DNA from: Chitinophagaceae bacterium
GTDB lineage: Bacteria > Bacteroidota > Bacteroidia > Chitinophagales > Chitinophagaceae
NCBI GenBank assembly: GCA_019752045.1
Contig: JAIEMP010000001.1
Coordinates: 114,162-178,161 of the forward strand
DNA length: 64,000 nt
Direction of reading: 5' to 3'
A program made the position numbers and the translations under genes. Below the pieces are notes generated by a model. That model saw nothing but the letters and a program-made list of their open reading frames with translations. It made no database searches and was not told the DNA's origin. Of this stretch, positions 7,416 to 16,488 are shown piece by piece (within the stretch, counting starts at the first letter, position 1; every line of letters begins with the position of its first letter).

Positions 7416-9215
7416 ATGAGAAAATTAATCTTCCTCTTTTTTCCCTTTTTTTTGATTCAATCGCTCAACGCACAAACAACCGATAAACGTTTGGCAGGGA
7501 TTGATACATTCATCAACCGCATCCTCAGTGAATGGAAAGCTGCCGGTGTTACCATAGCGGTAGTAGAAAAAAACAAAGTGATCATGGCCAGAGGTTTTGG
7601 TTACAAAGATTATGAGAACAAGATTCCTGTTACAGAAAACACCTTGTTTGCAATTGGCAGTTGTACAAAAGCATTTACTTCTTCGTTGCTCAGCTTTCCT
7701 ATGAAAGATGGCAAGCTCGATTTTGATAAACCCGTGAATCATTATTTACCTGAGCTGCGTTTTATTGACGATGAACTCACCAATAATATTACCACAAGAG
7801 ATATGATGAGTCATCGCACAGGTTTACCCCGTCATGATCTTGCATGGTATGGCTCCGCATCTAAAAGAGACAGTTTAATTTATATCATTCGTTATTTTGA
7901 AAAAACAGCTCCTCTTCGCCAGGCATGGCAATACAATAATTTCATGTTTCTTGCTCAAGGTGTACTGGCAGAAAAATTAAGTGGCAAAAGTTGGGAAACA
8001 TTGATCAAAGAACAATTGTTTACACCGTTGAGGATGACAGCATCTAATACATCTATGAATGATCATGTAAAAGCAAGTGATTATTCTTTTGGATACACAG
8101 AAAGCGATGGGAAAATTAAACGTCTGCCGTTTATGAATATAGATGGTATTGCTCCGGCCGGTTCCATCAACTCCACTGCAAAAGATATGGCCAATTGGGT
8201 GATGATGTGGATCAATGGAGGCAAATTCAATGGCAAAGAAATTCTTCCTGCTGTTTATTATAATCAGGCCATCAGTTCGCAAATGGTGATTGGTGCAGGC
8301 TTACCAACCAAAGAACAACCGGATGTTTTTTTCAGCAACTACGGCATGGCCTGGTTTCTTGCAAACTACCGTGGACATTACCGTGTAGAGCATGGTGGTA
8401 ATATTGATGGCTTCAGCAGCAGCACTTCATTTTTTCCTACTGACAGTATTGGTGTGTTTGTTTCCGTTAATCAAAACGGATCGCCTATACCCGGCATCAT
8501 TCGCAATACCATTATGGATCGTATGCTTGGGTTGAAATTTAAAGACTGGCACCGTACACAAAAAGTTGCCGCTGATAAAGCAAGTGCCGCTGCCAAAGAA
8601 CGTATAAAAGCAGACAGCTCGCAACAGAAAAAAGGAACAAGACCAACACATGCACTTACGGATTATGTTGGCACATACAGCAACGAGGCATATGGCACAG
8701 TTACAATTGATGTACAGAAAGATTCAATAACAGGAAAATTCAATGCACTTAATTTTAAAATAAAACATTACCACTTCAACTACTTTAACTTTATTCCTGT
8801 TGCAGATGGTGCAGTGGCAGATGAGGAAGATGGTATGAAGGGATTGTTCAACATCAATGTAAAAGGAGAAATTGAATCGCTCTCTCTTCCTCTGCAGGCA
8901 GGTGTAAAAGAGATTGAGTTTAAAAAGAAAGTGGAAACCATTGAAGTAAGCAAAACCGATTTGGATAAATATGCCGGTGAATATGAATTGCCCGGACCAA
9001 CTGTAGTAAAGGTATTTTTAAAGGGAGAAAAAACATTGATGTTGTTTGTTCCCGGTCAGCCTGAGTATGAATTGCTGCCGGTAAAAAAAGATGTGTTCAA
9101 TTTAAAAATATTGAGCGGTTTCAGTGTACGATTTGAAAAGAATGATAAAGATGAAATCACAGCCGTATATTTCATTCAGCCAAACGGCACATTTAAAGCA
9201 ATGAGAAAGAAATAA
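7416..9215 (+). CDS. Serine hydrolase of the class C beta-lactamase / PBP4* family with C-terminal domain
   Basis: A 599-residue exported protein. The signal peptide is MRKLIFLFFPFFLIQSLNAQ. The beta-lactamase-like domain spans roughly residues 25-370: SxxK with nucleophile Ser82 and Lys85 (GSCTKAF), the YxN motif in WQYNNFMF, and HGG in VEHGGNIDGFSS. After an Ala/Lys-rich linker (about 385-410), the region about 415-599 looks like DUF3471, an accessory domain often attached to such esterases or peptidases (DYVGTYSNEAYGTV and DKYAGEYELPGP repeat a similar start). Likely a periplasmic peptidase or esterase, not a resistance enzyme. Transcribed alone, with a terminator 20 bp downstream. Confidence 0.88.
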   Translation: MRKLIFLFFPFFLIQSLNAQTTDKRLAGIDTFINRILSEWKAAGVTIAVVEKNKVIMARGFGYKDYENKIPVTENTLFAIGSCTKAFTSSLLSFPMKDGKLDFDKPVNHYLPELRFIDDELTNNITTRDMMSHRTGLPRHDLAWYGSASKRDSLIYIIRYFEKTAPLRQAWQYNNFMFLAQGVLAEKLSGKSWETLIKEQLFTPLRMTASNTSMNDHVKASDYSFGYTESDGKIKRLPFMNIDGIAPAGSINSTAKDMANWVMMWINGGKFNGKEILPAVYYNQAISSQMVIGAGLPTKEQPDVFFSNYGMAWFLANYRGHYRVEHGGNIDGFSSSTSFFPTDSIGVFVSVNQNGSPIPGIIRNTIMDRMLGLKFKDWHRTQKVAADKASAAAKERIKADSSQQKKGTRPTHALTDYVGTYSNEAYGTVTIDVQKDSITGKFNALNFKIKHYHFNYFNFIPVADGAVADEEDGMKGLFNINVKGEIESLSLPLQAGVKEIEFKKKVETIEVSKTDLDKYAGEYELPGPTVVKVFLKGEKTLMLFVPGQPEYELLPVKKDVFNLKILSGFSVRFEKNDKDEITAVYFIQPNGTFKAMRKK

Positions 9216-9236
9216 ACCTGATATACGAATTCAATT

Positions 9237-9268
9237 AACCGGCTGCATGTATTGCATCCGGTTTTTTT
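9237..9268 (+). terminator. Intrinsic terminator after serine hydrolase gene
   Basis: AACCGG (9237-9242) pairs with CCGGTT (9258-9263) around an inner GCATG/TGCAT stretch and runs into seven T. Confidence 0.75.
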
Positions 9269-9359
9269 ATGCAGCAAGCGGCATCGGCTTATTGTTTTGG
9301 ATACCTGCTTCATCTGGTTTATTTTAGCATACAACCCGTTCATTCTTTAAAACAGGCGC

Positions 9360-10331
9360 ATGAATAAAATTCTTAAACGGATTATCATCAACACAACCCT
9401 TCGAAAAAAGAGAAGAGAAGCAGGGCAGAATTTCAGCAGGTTTCAATTGGCATCGGGTTTTCGTGAATTAAAAATTAACACATTCAGGCAAATAAAAGAT
9501 GCGGTACTTATAACAGCGGGGATTTTTTCTGCAGCGTTTGGATTTAAAGGATTTTTATTAACCAATCAGTTTATTGATGGCGGTGCAACGGGCATTTCAT
9601 TGCTCATTTCTGCATTAACACAAATTCCATTATACTATCTGTTGATTCTTGTAAACATTCCCTTTATACTGCTGGGCTATAAAGTGGTGAACCGGAATTT
9701 TGCTATTAAAACAGCCATTGCAATTTCAGGTCTTGCACTGGTGGTGGCAACAGTTCAATTCCCAAACGTAACGAACGATAATTTATTAGTAGCACTATTT
9801 GGTGGTTTTTTTCTGGGTGCAGGCATTGGATTATCAGTAAGAGGCGGGGCCGTTATTGATGGTACGGAAGTACTGGCTATTTTCCTGAGCCGAAAACTGG
9901 GCACAACCATTGGCGATATCATTGTACTCATCAATGTACTCATCTTTTCTGCTGCTGCCTATTTTCTTTCGATTGATATTGCGATGTATTCACTTATAAC
10001 TTATCTGGCTGCATCTAAAACACTCGATTTTATTGTAGAAGGTATTGAAGAGTACACGGGTGTCAGCATTATCTCATCACATAATGAAGAAATCAGAGAG
10101 ATGATTATTAATACTCTGGGCCGTGGAGTTACAGTATATAATGGTAAAAAAGGATTTGGAAAAAAAGGTGAAACAAAAGATATTGATATTCTTTATACCG
10201 TTGTAACAAGACTGGAGTTAAACAAGCTCAATACGGAAATTCAGAAAATAGATCCCTTTGCGTTTGTGGTGATGAGCAGTGTAAGAGATACCAAAGGTGG
10301 TATGATTAAAAAAAGACCATTGAAACATTGA
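9360..10331 (+). CDS. YitT family membrane protein (DUF161 + DUF2179)
   Basis: A 323-residue inner-membrane protein. After a basic cytosolic N-terminus of about 45 residues, five or six hydrophobic segments follow, with the family's glycine motif GGATGISLL (about residues 77-85) and the RGGAVIDGTEVLA motif (about 161-173). The C-terminal soluble part from about residue 230 (VSIISSHNEEIREMIINTLGRGVTVYNGKKGFG) is a DUF2179 domain, a small ferredoxin-like fold usual in YitT proteins. The transport substrate of the family is not established. The protein is somewhat longer than B. subtilis YitT because of the N-terminal extension. Single gene. Confidence 0.88.
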   Translation: MNKILKRIIINTTLRKKRREAGQNFSRFQLASGFRELKINTFRQIKDAVLITAGIFSAAFGFKGFLLTNQFIDGGATGISLLISALTQIPLYYLLILVNIPFILLGYKVVNRNFAIKTAIAISGLALVVATVQFPNVTNDNLLVALFGGFFLGAGIGLSVRGGAVIDGTEVLAIFLSRKLGTTIGDIIVLINVLIFSAAAYFLSIDIAMYSLITYLAASKTLDFIVEGIEEYTGVSIISSHNEEIREMIINTLGRGVTVYNGKKGFGKKGETKDIDILYTVVTRLELNKLNTEIQKIDPFAFVVMSSVRDTKGGMIKKRPLKH

Positions 10332-10386
10332 TGCCGGCACCTACTTTTCAATTCTTACATTTGTTTTCAACTTTTAATTTTTCAAC

Positions 10387-10836
10387 ATGTCCATTACCAT
10401 TCGTCGTGCAGTAAAAGAAGATTGTTCAAGATTACTGGATCTTGTGAAAGAGCTGGCCCTCTATGAAAAAGCTCCACAGGAAGTAACAGTTACATTAGAT
10501 CATTTTATTGAAAGTGGCTTTGGCGCAAATCCCGTGTGGTGGAGCTTTGTTGCAATAGAAGATGGAGTGATACAAGGTTTTGCTTTGTATTATATCCGTT
10601 ACTCCACATGGAAAGGTCAGCGTATGTACCTGGAAGATATACTTGTTACTGAACAGGCAAGAGGCAAGGGTATTGGCAAATTATTGTTTGATCAGTTAAT
10701 TGAAGAAGCAAAAGAAAAAAAACTGAGCGGTATTGTCTGGCAGGTGTTGGATTGGAACGAACCTGCTATCAACTTCTATAAAAAATACAATGCAAACTTT
10801 GATGCGGGGTGGATTAACTGCAGCATAAATATATAG
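10387..10836 (+). CDS. GNAT N-acetyltransferase, diamine acetyltransferase-like
   Basis: A 149-residue cytosolic acetyltransferase. The GNAT core is visible: ITIRRAVKEDCSRLLDLVKELALYE at the start, the strand FALYYIRYSTWKGQRMYLEDILV (about residues 66-88), the acetyl-CoA pyrophosphate loop ARGKGIGKLLFDQL (about 92-105), and a C-terminal WNEPAINFYKKYNA. The YxxYSTWxGxxxYLEDI pattern is that of spermidine/spermine (diamine) acetyltransferases, so a polyamine or small amine is the probable acceptor. A TACATTTG sequence at 10356-10363 could be a -7 box, but no good -33 box precedes it. Confidence 0.85.
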   Translation: MSITIRRAVKEDCSRLLDLVKELALYEKAPQEVTVTLDHFIESGFGANPVWWSFVAIEDGVIQGFALYYIRYSTWKGQRMYLEDILVTEQARGKGIGKLLFDQLIEEAKEKKLSGIVWQVLDWNEPAINFYKKYNANFDAGWINCSINI

Positions 10837-10848
10837 CTGTTAGCTTTA

Positions 10849-10890
10849 AGCCATTAGCTGCGAGCAATAGCAGGCTTGGAGCTAATGGCT
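10849..10890. repeat. Inverted repeat between convergent genes
   Basis: Perfect 11-bp arms AGCCATTAGCT (10849-10859) and AGCTAATGGCT (10880-10890) are separated by 20 bp, with more partial TTAGCT/GGCT copies around them. It lies between the convergent acetyltransferase and fabD genes and may act as a terminator for both, though it lacks a strong T run. Confidence 0.6.
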
Positions 10891-10907
10891 AAGGGCTTGT
10901 GGCTTTC

Positions 10908-11807
10908 TTAACTCACTCCTTCCACACTCATTTCTTTGTTGATCTTTTGAACAAGTCCCTGTAATACTTTGCCGGGACCAACTTCTGTAAACCTGCTGGC
11001 GCCATCGGCAATCATTGACTGTACACTTTGTGTCCAACGAACTGCGCCGGTAAGCTGATCAATTAAATTTTGTTTGATCTCATCTTTATCCAACACCGCT
11101 TTGGCAACTACGTTTTGATAGATAGCACAGGTTGCATTGTAAAAACCGGTGCTTTCAATTTTTGCCTTCAACTCTTCACGTGCAGGTTCCATCAACGGAC
11201 TGTGAAAGGCGCCTCCAACAGGTAATACCAATGCACGCTTAGCTCCGGCAGCTTTCATTTTTTCGCATGCAATATCAATTCCTTTTAATGAACCGCTGAT
11301 CACTAACTGACCCGGACAGTTGTAATTGGCAGGTACTACAATTTCGCCTGTTTCCTCCTGTACCTGTCTGCATACTTCTTCTACTTTTTCATCGGCCAAT
11401 GCCAATACTGCTGCCATGGTTGATGGATTCAGTTCACATGCTTTTTGCATGGCCTTTGCTCTTACACTTACCAACTGCAAGGCATCTTCAAAACTCAACA
11501 CTCCGTTTGCAACCAATGCACTGAACTCGCCGAGTGAATGACCTGCCACCATATCCGGTTTTGAACCTTCAGAAGGATCTACGCTTTTATAGGCAACAAC
11601 AGAATGGAGAAAAACGGCAGGTTGTGTAACATTGGTTTGCCTCAAGTCTTCATCTGTTCCATTGAACATAATATCGGATATTCTGAATCCTAAAATTTCA
11701 TTTGCCTGTTCAAACAGGCGTTGAGCCGATGCGTTGTTTTCATATAAATTTTTTCCCATTCCGCTGAACTGTGAACCCTGGCCTGGAAATACAAATGCAT
11801 GTTTCAT
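10908..11807 (-). CDS. fabD: Malonyl-CoA:ACP transacylase
   Basis: A 299-residue cytosolic enzyme that moves the malonyl group from CoA to ACP for fatty acid chain extension. It shows the N-terminal FVFPGQGSQFSGMG oxyanion-loop motif, the nucleophile Ser91 in AGHSLGEFSAL, the substrate-binding Gln and Gly in NCPGQLVISG, and catalytic His202 in GGAFHSPLM. The length is standard. It lies downstream of folE on the same strand, but a strong terminator separates them, so fabD probably has its own promoter in the 80-bp gap. Confidence 0.95.
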   Translation of the reverse strand: MKHAFVFPGQGSQFSGMGKNLYENNASAQRLFEQANEILGFRISDIMFNGTDEDLRQTNVTQPAVFLHSVVAYKSVDPSEGSKPDMVAGHSLGEFSALVANGVLSFEDALQLVSVRAKAMQKACELNPSTMAAVLALADEKVEEVCRQVQEETGEIVVPANYNCPGQLVISGSLKGIDIACEKMKAAGAKRALVLPVGGAFHSPLMEPAREELKAKIESTGFYNATCAIYQNVVAKAVLDKDEIKQNLIDQLTGAVRWTQSVQSMIADGASRFTEVGPGKVLQGLVQKINKEMSVEGVS

Positions 11808-11832
11808 GTTGGTCTATTTATCTGTCAAAAAT

Positions 11833-11868
11833 AAAGAAGTCTGTTGCAATAAAGCAACAGACTTCTTT
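11833..11868 (-). terminator. Intrinsic terminator after folE
   Basis: A perfect 15-bp stem, AAAGAAGTCTGTTGC / GCAACAGACTTCTTT with loop AATAAA. Read on the minus strand it is followed by a T-rich stretch (CTTTATTTTTG). Confidence 0.85.
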
Positions 11869-11886
11869 AAAAGAAAAGTATACGCT

Positions 11887-12483
11887 TTAATTAAATTTTC
11901 CGGAAATCAGTTTCAAAAATTCACTTCTGGTTGCTTCTTTCTGAAATTCACCGGAGAAAGAGGATGTAGTTGTTACAGAATTTTGTTTTTGCACACCACG
12001 CATCATCATACATAAATGCTGTGCTTCTATCACCACTGCTACACCGAGCGGATTGAGCGATTCTTTAATGGCTTCTAATATTTGTGTGGTTAAACGTTCC
12101 TGCACCTGCAATCTTCTGGAGTATACATCTACAACCCTCGCCATTTTGCTGAGTCCGGTGATTACACCATTGGGAATATAAGCAATATGTGCCTTCCCAA
12201 AAAAAGGAAGCATATGATGCTCACACATGCTGTACAGTTCAATGTCTTTTACAATAATCATTTCACTCACTTCCTCATGAAAACGGGCACTGTCAAGAAT
12301 TGCTTTTGCATCCAGCTCATAACCATGTGTAAGATACTGCATGGCTTTGGCCATACGCTCCGGCGTTTTGATGAGACCTTCTCTCTCCGCATCTTCTCCC
12401 AAAAGTGTTAATGCATTCCGGTAATTGTCAACCAGGCCTTTCGTTACCTGCTCATCATATTGTTCTGTTTTTTTATAAGCCAT
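11887..12483 (-). CDS. folE: GTP cyclohydrolase I
   Basis: A 198-residue enzyme that converts GTP to 7,8-dihydroneopterin triphosphate, the shared precursor of folate, biopterin and queuosine-type deazapurines. Zinc-site residues are visible as Cys and His in [19 protein letters not shown] and the second Cys in [35 protein letters not shown] carries the conserved GTP-binding residues. I chose the ATG at 12483 ([12 protein letters not shown]); an upstream in-frame ATG adds 18 residues with no conservation I recognise. Two PTPS-family genes lie directly upstream on the same strand, which suggests a pterin pathway set. Confidence 0.95.
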   Translation of the reverse strand: MAYKKTEQYDEQVTKGLVDNYRNALTLLGEDAEREGLIKTPERMAKAMQYLTHGYELDAKAILDSARFHEEVSEMIIVKDIELYSMCEHHMLPFFGKAHIAYIPNGVITGLSKMARVVDVYSRRLQVQERLTTQILEAIKESLNPLGVAVVIEAQHLCMMMRGVQKQNSVTTTSSFSGEFQKEATRSEFLKLISGKFN

Positions 12484-12615
12484 ATCTGATTGTATAAATT
12501 TTTTGATACCCTTTATTACGTTGTTTCGTTGTAACAAAATACCTGTAACATATGTAATGTTGCAGCAAGCTCTTTCAGCAAAACATCATTTATCATTCAA
12601 CCTTTACGAACTCAA

Positions 12616-13032
12616 CTATCCCGGATACTCTACAAAATTTCTTGGCGTTTCATATAACCGTATGTGCAGATCTTTATCTGCATCAATATGCGGACGCAGT
12701 AACTCAAAAATTACAATGGCAATATGCTCGGCTGTTGGGTTGAGTTCTCTAAATTCTGCTGTATCAAGATTCAGGTTTTTATGATCAAACCGTTCAATTA
12801 CTTCTGCTTTAATAAGATCACTCAACACTTTTAAATCCATCACATATCCGGTTTCAGGATTTGGCACACCGGTAATTTTTACCAGCAGCTCATAGTTATG
12901 ACCGTGATAAGATGGGTTGTTGCACTTTCCAAAAACGGCATCGTTTTTCTCAAAGCTCCATGAAGGATTGTACAGACGGTGGGCTGCGTTAAAATGTTCC
13001 TGCCTGAAAACCGATACTTTTTTTTGCATCAT
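12616..13032 (-). CDS. 6-pyruvoyl-tetrahydropterin synthase family protein (PTPS-II motif), copy A
   Basis: A 138-residue cytosolic T-fold enzyme. Zinc ligands are His18 (EHFNAAHR), His43 and His45 (YHGHNYE); the catalytic Cys37 in FGKCNNPSYHGH is spaced C-x5-HGH. That spacing is the one found in animal-type PTPS (biopterin route), unlike the C-x3-HGH of QueD. A conserved FDHKNLNLD and the C-terminal LYETPRNFVEY complete the active site. A paralogue (copy B) lies just upstream, and folE lies 130 bp downstream. The product could be 6-pyruvoyl-tetrahydropterin or, if the enzyme is dual-use, 6-carboxy-tetrahydropterin. Confidence 0.88.
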   Translation of the reverse strand: MMQKKVSVFRQEHFNAAHRLYNPSWSFEKNDAVFGKCNNPSYHGHNYELLVKITGVPNPETGYVMDLKVLSDLIKAEVIERFDHKNLNLDTAEFRELNPTAEHIAIVIFELLRPHIDADKDLHIRLYETPRNFVEYPG

Positions 13033-13120
13033 AAAACGTTGAAATAAGTTGCCCTTGTCCGTTAATTGTAATCACGTTTCAGGCTTGCCACAGTCTATAA
13101 CAAGGTACGCAGTAAAAGGT

Positions 13121-13531
13121 TTAGCCACCAAAATATTCTACATAAATACGCTGAGTTTCATACAGCTTAATACAATGTAATTGTACTTCATTCGGCAAAT
13201 GTGGAGTTAACTGTTGCCAGATGGCTTTTGCCAGATTTTCGGTAGAGCACATTTGCCCTTTCATAAAATCTACATCCATGTTCAGGTTTTTGTGATCGAG
13301 CTTTTCCAGCACATGCACTTTAATCAGTTCACTCAGTTTTTTTACATCAAATAAAAAACCGGTGTCTTTGTTCACCTCACCTTTAATGGTAACAAATAAT
13401 TCGTAGTTATGGCCGTGCCAGTTTTCGTTGGCGCATTTGCCAAACATGGCTTCATTTTGCTCTGCACTCCAGTTTGGATTGTACAGTTTATGGGCCGCAT
13501 TAAAATGTTCGAGTCTTGTTAAGTAAACCAT
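13121..13531 (-). CDS. 6-pyruvoyl-tetrahydropterin synthase family protein (PTPS-II motif), copy B
   Basis: A 136-residue paralogue of copy A and probably a tandem duplicate: both keep EHFNAAH(K/R)LYNP, FGKC and DHKNLN in register. Zinc ligands are His14, His39 and His41, with catalytic Cys33 in FGKCANENWHGH, again C-x5-HGH. The helix after the DHKNLN motif reads CSTENLAKAIW, closer to animal PTPS than copy A's NPTAEHIAIVIF. The two proteins may have split roles (biopterin-like cofactor versus queuosine precursor) or form mixed hexamers. It is divergent from mqnB, with a promoter region of about 120 bp between them. Confidence 0.88.
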   Translation of the reverse strand: MVYLTRLEHFNAAHKLYNPNWSAEQNEAMFGKCANENWHGHNYELFVTIKGEVNKDTGFLFDVKKLSELIKVHVLEKLDHKNLNMDVDFMKGQMCSTENLAKAIWQQLTPHLPNEVQLHCIKLYETQRIYVEYFGG

Positions 13532-13654
13532 GCTTCACTTATTAATATTCCTCACAGCAATTGGGCGGAGAAATTAATGAGGCGCAAAGTTAATAAGATT
13601 AAGCCATTTTAGAGGTATTCTGAATTTTGTTTTAATCTTGTTCTAAAAAACCGC

Positions 13655-14311
13655 ATGAACTGCCTCATCGTTTCTGCCACCATTCTTGAAATAAAGCCCT
13701 TTATTGAGCATTGCCGCATCAGTAACAAGCTGGATTATATTGATCTGCAACTCGATTTTCTCATTACCGGCGTGGGCTCGCTCAACAGCAGCTACGCATT
13801 AATGAAACATCTGCAGGTAAAAAAACCTGATGTAATTATTATGGCAGGAATAGCCGGAGCATTTTCAACCAAACTTTCTCTTGGCAGCACTGTTGTTATT
13901 AAAGAAGAAGCACTGGCCGATTTGGGTGTGCAGGAAAAAGACGGGTATAAAGATGTATTCGATTTAAAATTACTTGCACCAAATCAGCCTCCCTATACAA
14001 AGAAAAAATTACTGAACCCTTTTACCGTTTTGATGGAACGAACAAAATTACCAAAGGTTGGTTCTGTTACTGTAAACCAGATTACCGGCTCAAAAAAAAC
14101 TGCTGAACTTTACAGCCGGAAATATAAAGCCGCTGTTGAAAATATGGAAGGTGCTGCTTTACACTTGGTATGCCTTAATGAAAATATTCCATTTGTACAG
14201 ATCAGGAGTATTTCGAATTATGTGGGAGAACGGAATAAAAAGAAATGGAAATTAAAAGAAGCTGTTACCAACCTGAATACTGAATTAATTCGACTGGTTG
14301 AAAGTTTATGA
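13655..14311 (+). CDS. mqnB: Futalosine hydrolase
   Basis: A 218-residue cytosolic nucleosidase of the phosphorylase superfamily. In the futalosine route to menaquinone it removes the base from futalosine to give dehypoxanthine futalosine. Visible family features are MNCLIVSATILEIKPF at the start, the GVGSLNSSYALMKHL loop, MAGIAGAF, and the substrate-binding NMEGAALHLVC, in which Glu contacts the ribose, followed by IRSISNYVGER. A related MTA/SAH nucleosidase is the main alternative, but the very next gene is mqnD, which makes the menaquinone role likely. Confidence 0.9.
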   Translation: MNCLIVSATILEIKPFIEHCRISNKLDYIDLQLDFLITGVGSLNSSYALMKHLQVKKPDVIIMAGIAGAFSTKLSLGSTVVIKEEALADLGVQEKDGYKDVFDLKLLAPNQPPYTKKKLLNPFTVLMERTKLPKVGSVTVNQITGSKKTAELYSRKYKAAVENMEGAALHLVCLNENIPFVQIRSISNYVGERNKKKWKLKEAVTNLNTELIRLVESL

Positions 14312-14343
14312 TGATACACAAATAATCGAATGATTAACAGACA

Positions 14344-15144
14344 ATGAAATATACGCTTGGATTTTCACCCTGCCCCAACGACACATTTATTTTTGATGCA
14401 CTGGTGAATAAAAAAATTGATACAGAGGGATTTGATTTTGATGTACAGCTTGAAGATGTGCAAACGCTGAACGAATGGGCATTACGGGGCATGCTTGATT
14501 TTTCAAAAATCAGTTACGGTGTTTATCCGCTTATTAAAGAAGGGTATCATTTATTGCAAAGCGGAGGAGCTTTAGGTAAAGGAGTTGGGCCACTGTTAAT
14601 TTCTAAATCTCCTGTTAATGATCTCCATAAAGCTATTGAAACAGGTTCCATAGCAATACCAGGCAAAAACACCACGGCCCATTTTTTATTTATGCAGGCA
14701 TTCCCGAATGCAGCCAATAAAAAGTTTATGGTCTTTTATGAAATTGAAGAGGCAGTATTATGCGGCAAAGTGGATGCAGGTGTGATTATTCATGAAAACC
14801 GATTTACTTATCAGCAAAAAGGATTGCTGAAGTTGATTGATCTTGGGGAATATTGGGAACAAACAACAGGCTACCCCATTCCGCTTGGCGGCATTGTTGC
14901 ACATCATCGCATAAACAAATCAACACAAAAAAAAGTTGATGGCCTGATTCGTAAAAGTGTGGAGTATGCTTTTGCAAACTATCCTTTTGTCTCAGAATAT
15001 GTAAAACAACATTCACAGGAAATGAGTGAAGAGGTGATGCGGATGCACATTGATCTCTATGTAAATAATTATTCACTTAATTTGGGTGATGATGGCATGA
15101 AAGCAGTTGAGTGTTTAATGCAGATTGCATCAACCCGTATGTAA
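14344..15144 (+). CDS. mqnD: 1,4-dihydroxy-6-naphthoate synthase
   Basis: A 266-residue periplasmic-binding-protein-like enzyme that turns cyclic dehypoxanthine futalosine into 1,4-dihydroxy-6-naphthoate for menaquinone. The family start YTLGFSPCPNDTFIFDAL is present, followed by LEDVQTLNEWALRG, FSKISYGVYPLI, the IAIPGKNTTAHFLF loop, and DAGVIIHENRFTY, with the conserved His and Asn near the active site, plus GGIVAHHRI. It starts 32 bp after mqnB and is cotranscribed with it. Its stop lies 3 bp from the end of the convergent photolyase gene. Confidence 0.95.
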   Translation: MKYTLGFSPCPNDTFIFDALVNKKIDTEGFDFDVQLEDVQTLNEWALRGMLDFSKISYGVYPLIKEGYHLLQSGGALGKGVGPLLISKSPVNDLHKAIETGSIAIPGKNTTAHFLFMQAFPNAANKKFMVFYEIEEAVLCGKVDAGVIIHENRFTYQQKGLLKLIDLGEYWEQTTGYPIPLGGIVAHHRINKSTQKKVDGLIRKSVEYAFANYPFVSEYVKQHSQEMSEEVMRMHIDLYVNNYSLNLGDDGMKAVECLMQIASTRM

Positions 15145-15147
15145 TAA

Positions 15148-16458
15148 TTATTTTTTCAGCGCTTTTGCATACACTTCCAGACAACGTTTTCTTGCAACTT
15201 CATGTACCACTACCGGCTTTACATATTCAAACCCTTCAAACTCCGGCACCCACTTACGGATATACTTTAATTGCGGATCGAATTTCTGTGTTTGTAAATA
15301 CGGGTTAAAAATGCGGAAATAAGGCGCTGCATCACAACCACTGCCTGCAGCCCATTGCCATCCTCCATTGTTTGCCGCTAAATCAAAGTCCAATAATTTT
15401 TTTGCAAAATAGGCTTCGCCCCATCGCCAGTCAATGAGTAAATGTTTGGTAAGAAAAGAGGCCACAATCATCCGCACACGGTTGTGCATAAAACCTGTTT
15501 CGTTCAGCTCACGCATACCTGCATCAACAATGGGATAACCCGTTTGGCCATTGCACCATTTGTGAAACTCATCTTCATTATTGCGCCACTCGATCAGATC
15601 ATATTCTTTTTTAAATGCTTTATCTTTTCCCACATGAGGAAAATGCCAGAGGATCATGTGATAAAAATCACGCCAGATCAGTTCATTCAAAAAACTTTCG
15701 TTCATGTCTTTTACATGCCGTGCAAGCTCACGAATACTGATGGTTCCAAAACGAAGATGAACACTTAGCCTGCTTGTTCCCTGTAAGGATGGAATATCCC
15801 GTTGCTCTTTATACTTTACTATAATTTCATCGCTTACCTGTGATGATGGAAATGCTGAACCGGTTTGTTGAAAGCCCATTTGTTGTAAAGATGGAATTGG
15901 TTGTGCAGGCTGCTGATAAAAATGATTGAAATATTTTTCTGTTGGATAACACTCCAAATAAAACTCATTCAGTTTTGCTTTCCATTTTCTGCTGTAAGGT
16001 GTAAACACAGTATATGGCTTTCCATCATCCTTCAATATTTCCTCTTTATCAAAAATCACCTGATCTTTAAATGTATGAAACGAAGTACCTGCATCATTTA
16101 GCAACTGTAACACCTGTGTATCCCGTTCAGCAGCATAAGGCTCATAATCATAATTGGTGAACAGCTTTTCTATTTTATACTTCAATAACAACTGACGCAT
16201 CACTTCCACCGGTTCACCATAGTGCACTTCCATGCTGCTGCCCATTTGCAGCAATTGATTCTGCATGGAAGAAACGGCCTGATGGATGAACTCAACCCTT
16301 CGGTCGCCCTTATCATCCAGTTTCAACAGAATGTTTTGATCAAAAATAAACAAAGGAACAACCGGCAACCCTTCTTTTAATGCGTGATACAATGCGGCAT
16401 TGTCGTGCAAACGCAGATCTCTGCGGAACCAGCAAATATTTACATTCTGTTTAACCAT
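15148..16458 (-). CDS. phrB: Deoxyribodipyrimidine photolyase / cryptochrome family protein
   Basis: A 436-residue flavoprotein. The N-terminal photolyase domain starts ICWFRRDLRLHDNAALYHAL (antenna-binding alpha/beta part, to about residue 125). The C-terminal FAD-binding domain has TSRLSVHLRFGTISIRE, LNELIWRDFYHMIL (with the conserved WRDF), GYPIVDAGMRELNETGFMHNR, DWRWGEAYFAKKLLDFD and the NNGGWQWAAGSGCDAAPYFRIFNP signature. These match class I CPD photolyases, which repair UV dimers with blue light. The length is slightly short of E. coli PhrB. Only 30 bp separate it from the upstream aminotransferase gene, so the two may be cotranscribed. Confidence 0.92.
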   Translation of the reverse strand: MVKQNVNICWFRRDLRLHDNAALYHALKEGLPVVPLFIFDQNILLKLDDKGDRRVEFIHQAVSSMQNQLLQMGSSMEVHYGEPVEVMRQLLLKYKIEKLFTNYDYEPYAAERDTQVLQLLNDAGTSFHTFKDQVIFDKEEILKDDGKPYTVFTPYSRKWKAKLNEFYLECYPTEKYFNHFYQQPAQPIPSLQQMGFQQTGSAFPSSQVSDEIIVKYKEQRDIPSLQGTSRLSVHLRFGTISIRELARHVKDMNESFLNELIWRDFYHMILWHFPHVGKDKAFKKEYDLIEWRNNEDEFHKWCNGQTGYPIVDAGMRELNETGFMHNRVRMIVASFLTKHLLIDWRWGEAYFAKKLLDFDLAANNGGWQWAAGSGCDAAPYFRIFNPYLQTQKFDPQLKYIRKWVPEFEGFEYVKPVVVHEVARKRCLEVYAKALKK

Positions 16459-16488
16459 GCTGTATTAACGGAAATAAGCGAAAAAAGT

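Noticed and set aside
13655..14311. MTA/SAH nucleosidase as the identity of the MqnB gene
   Set aside because: The fold is shared, but the adjacent mqnD and the sequence pattern favour futalosine hydrolase.
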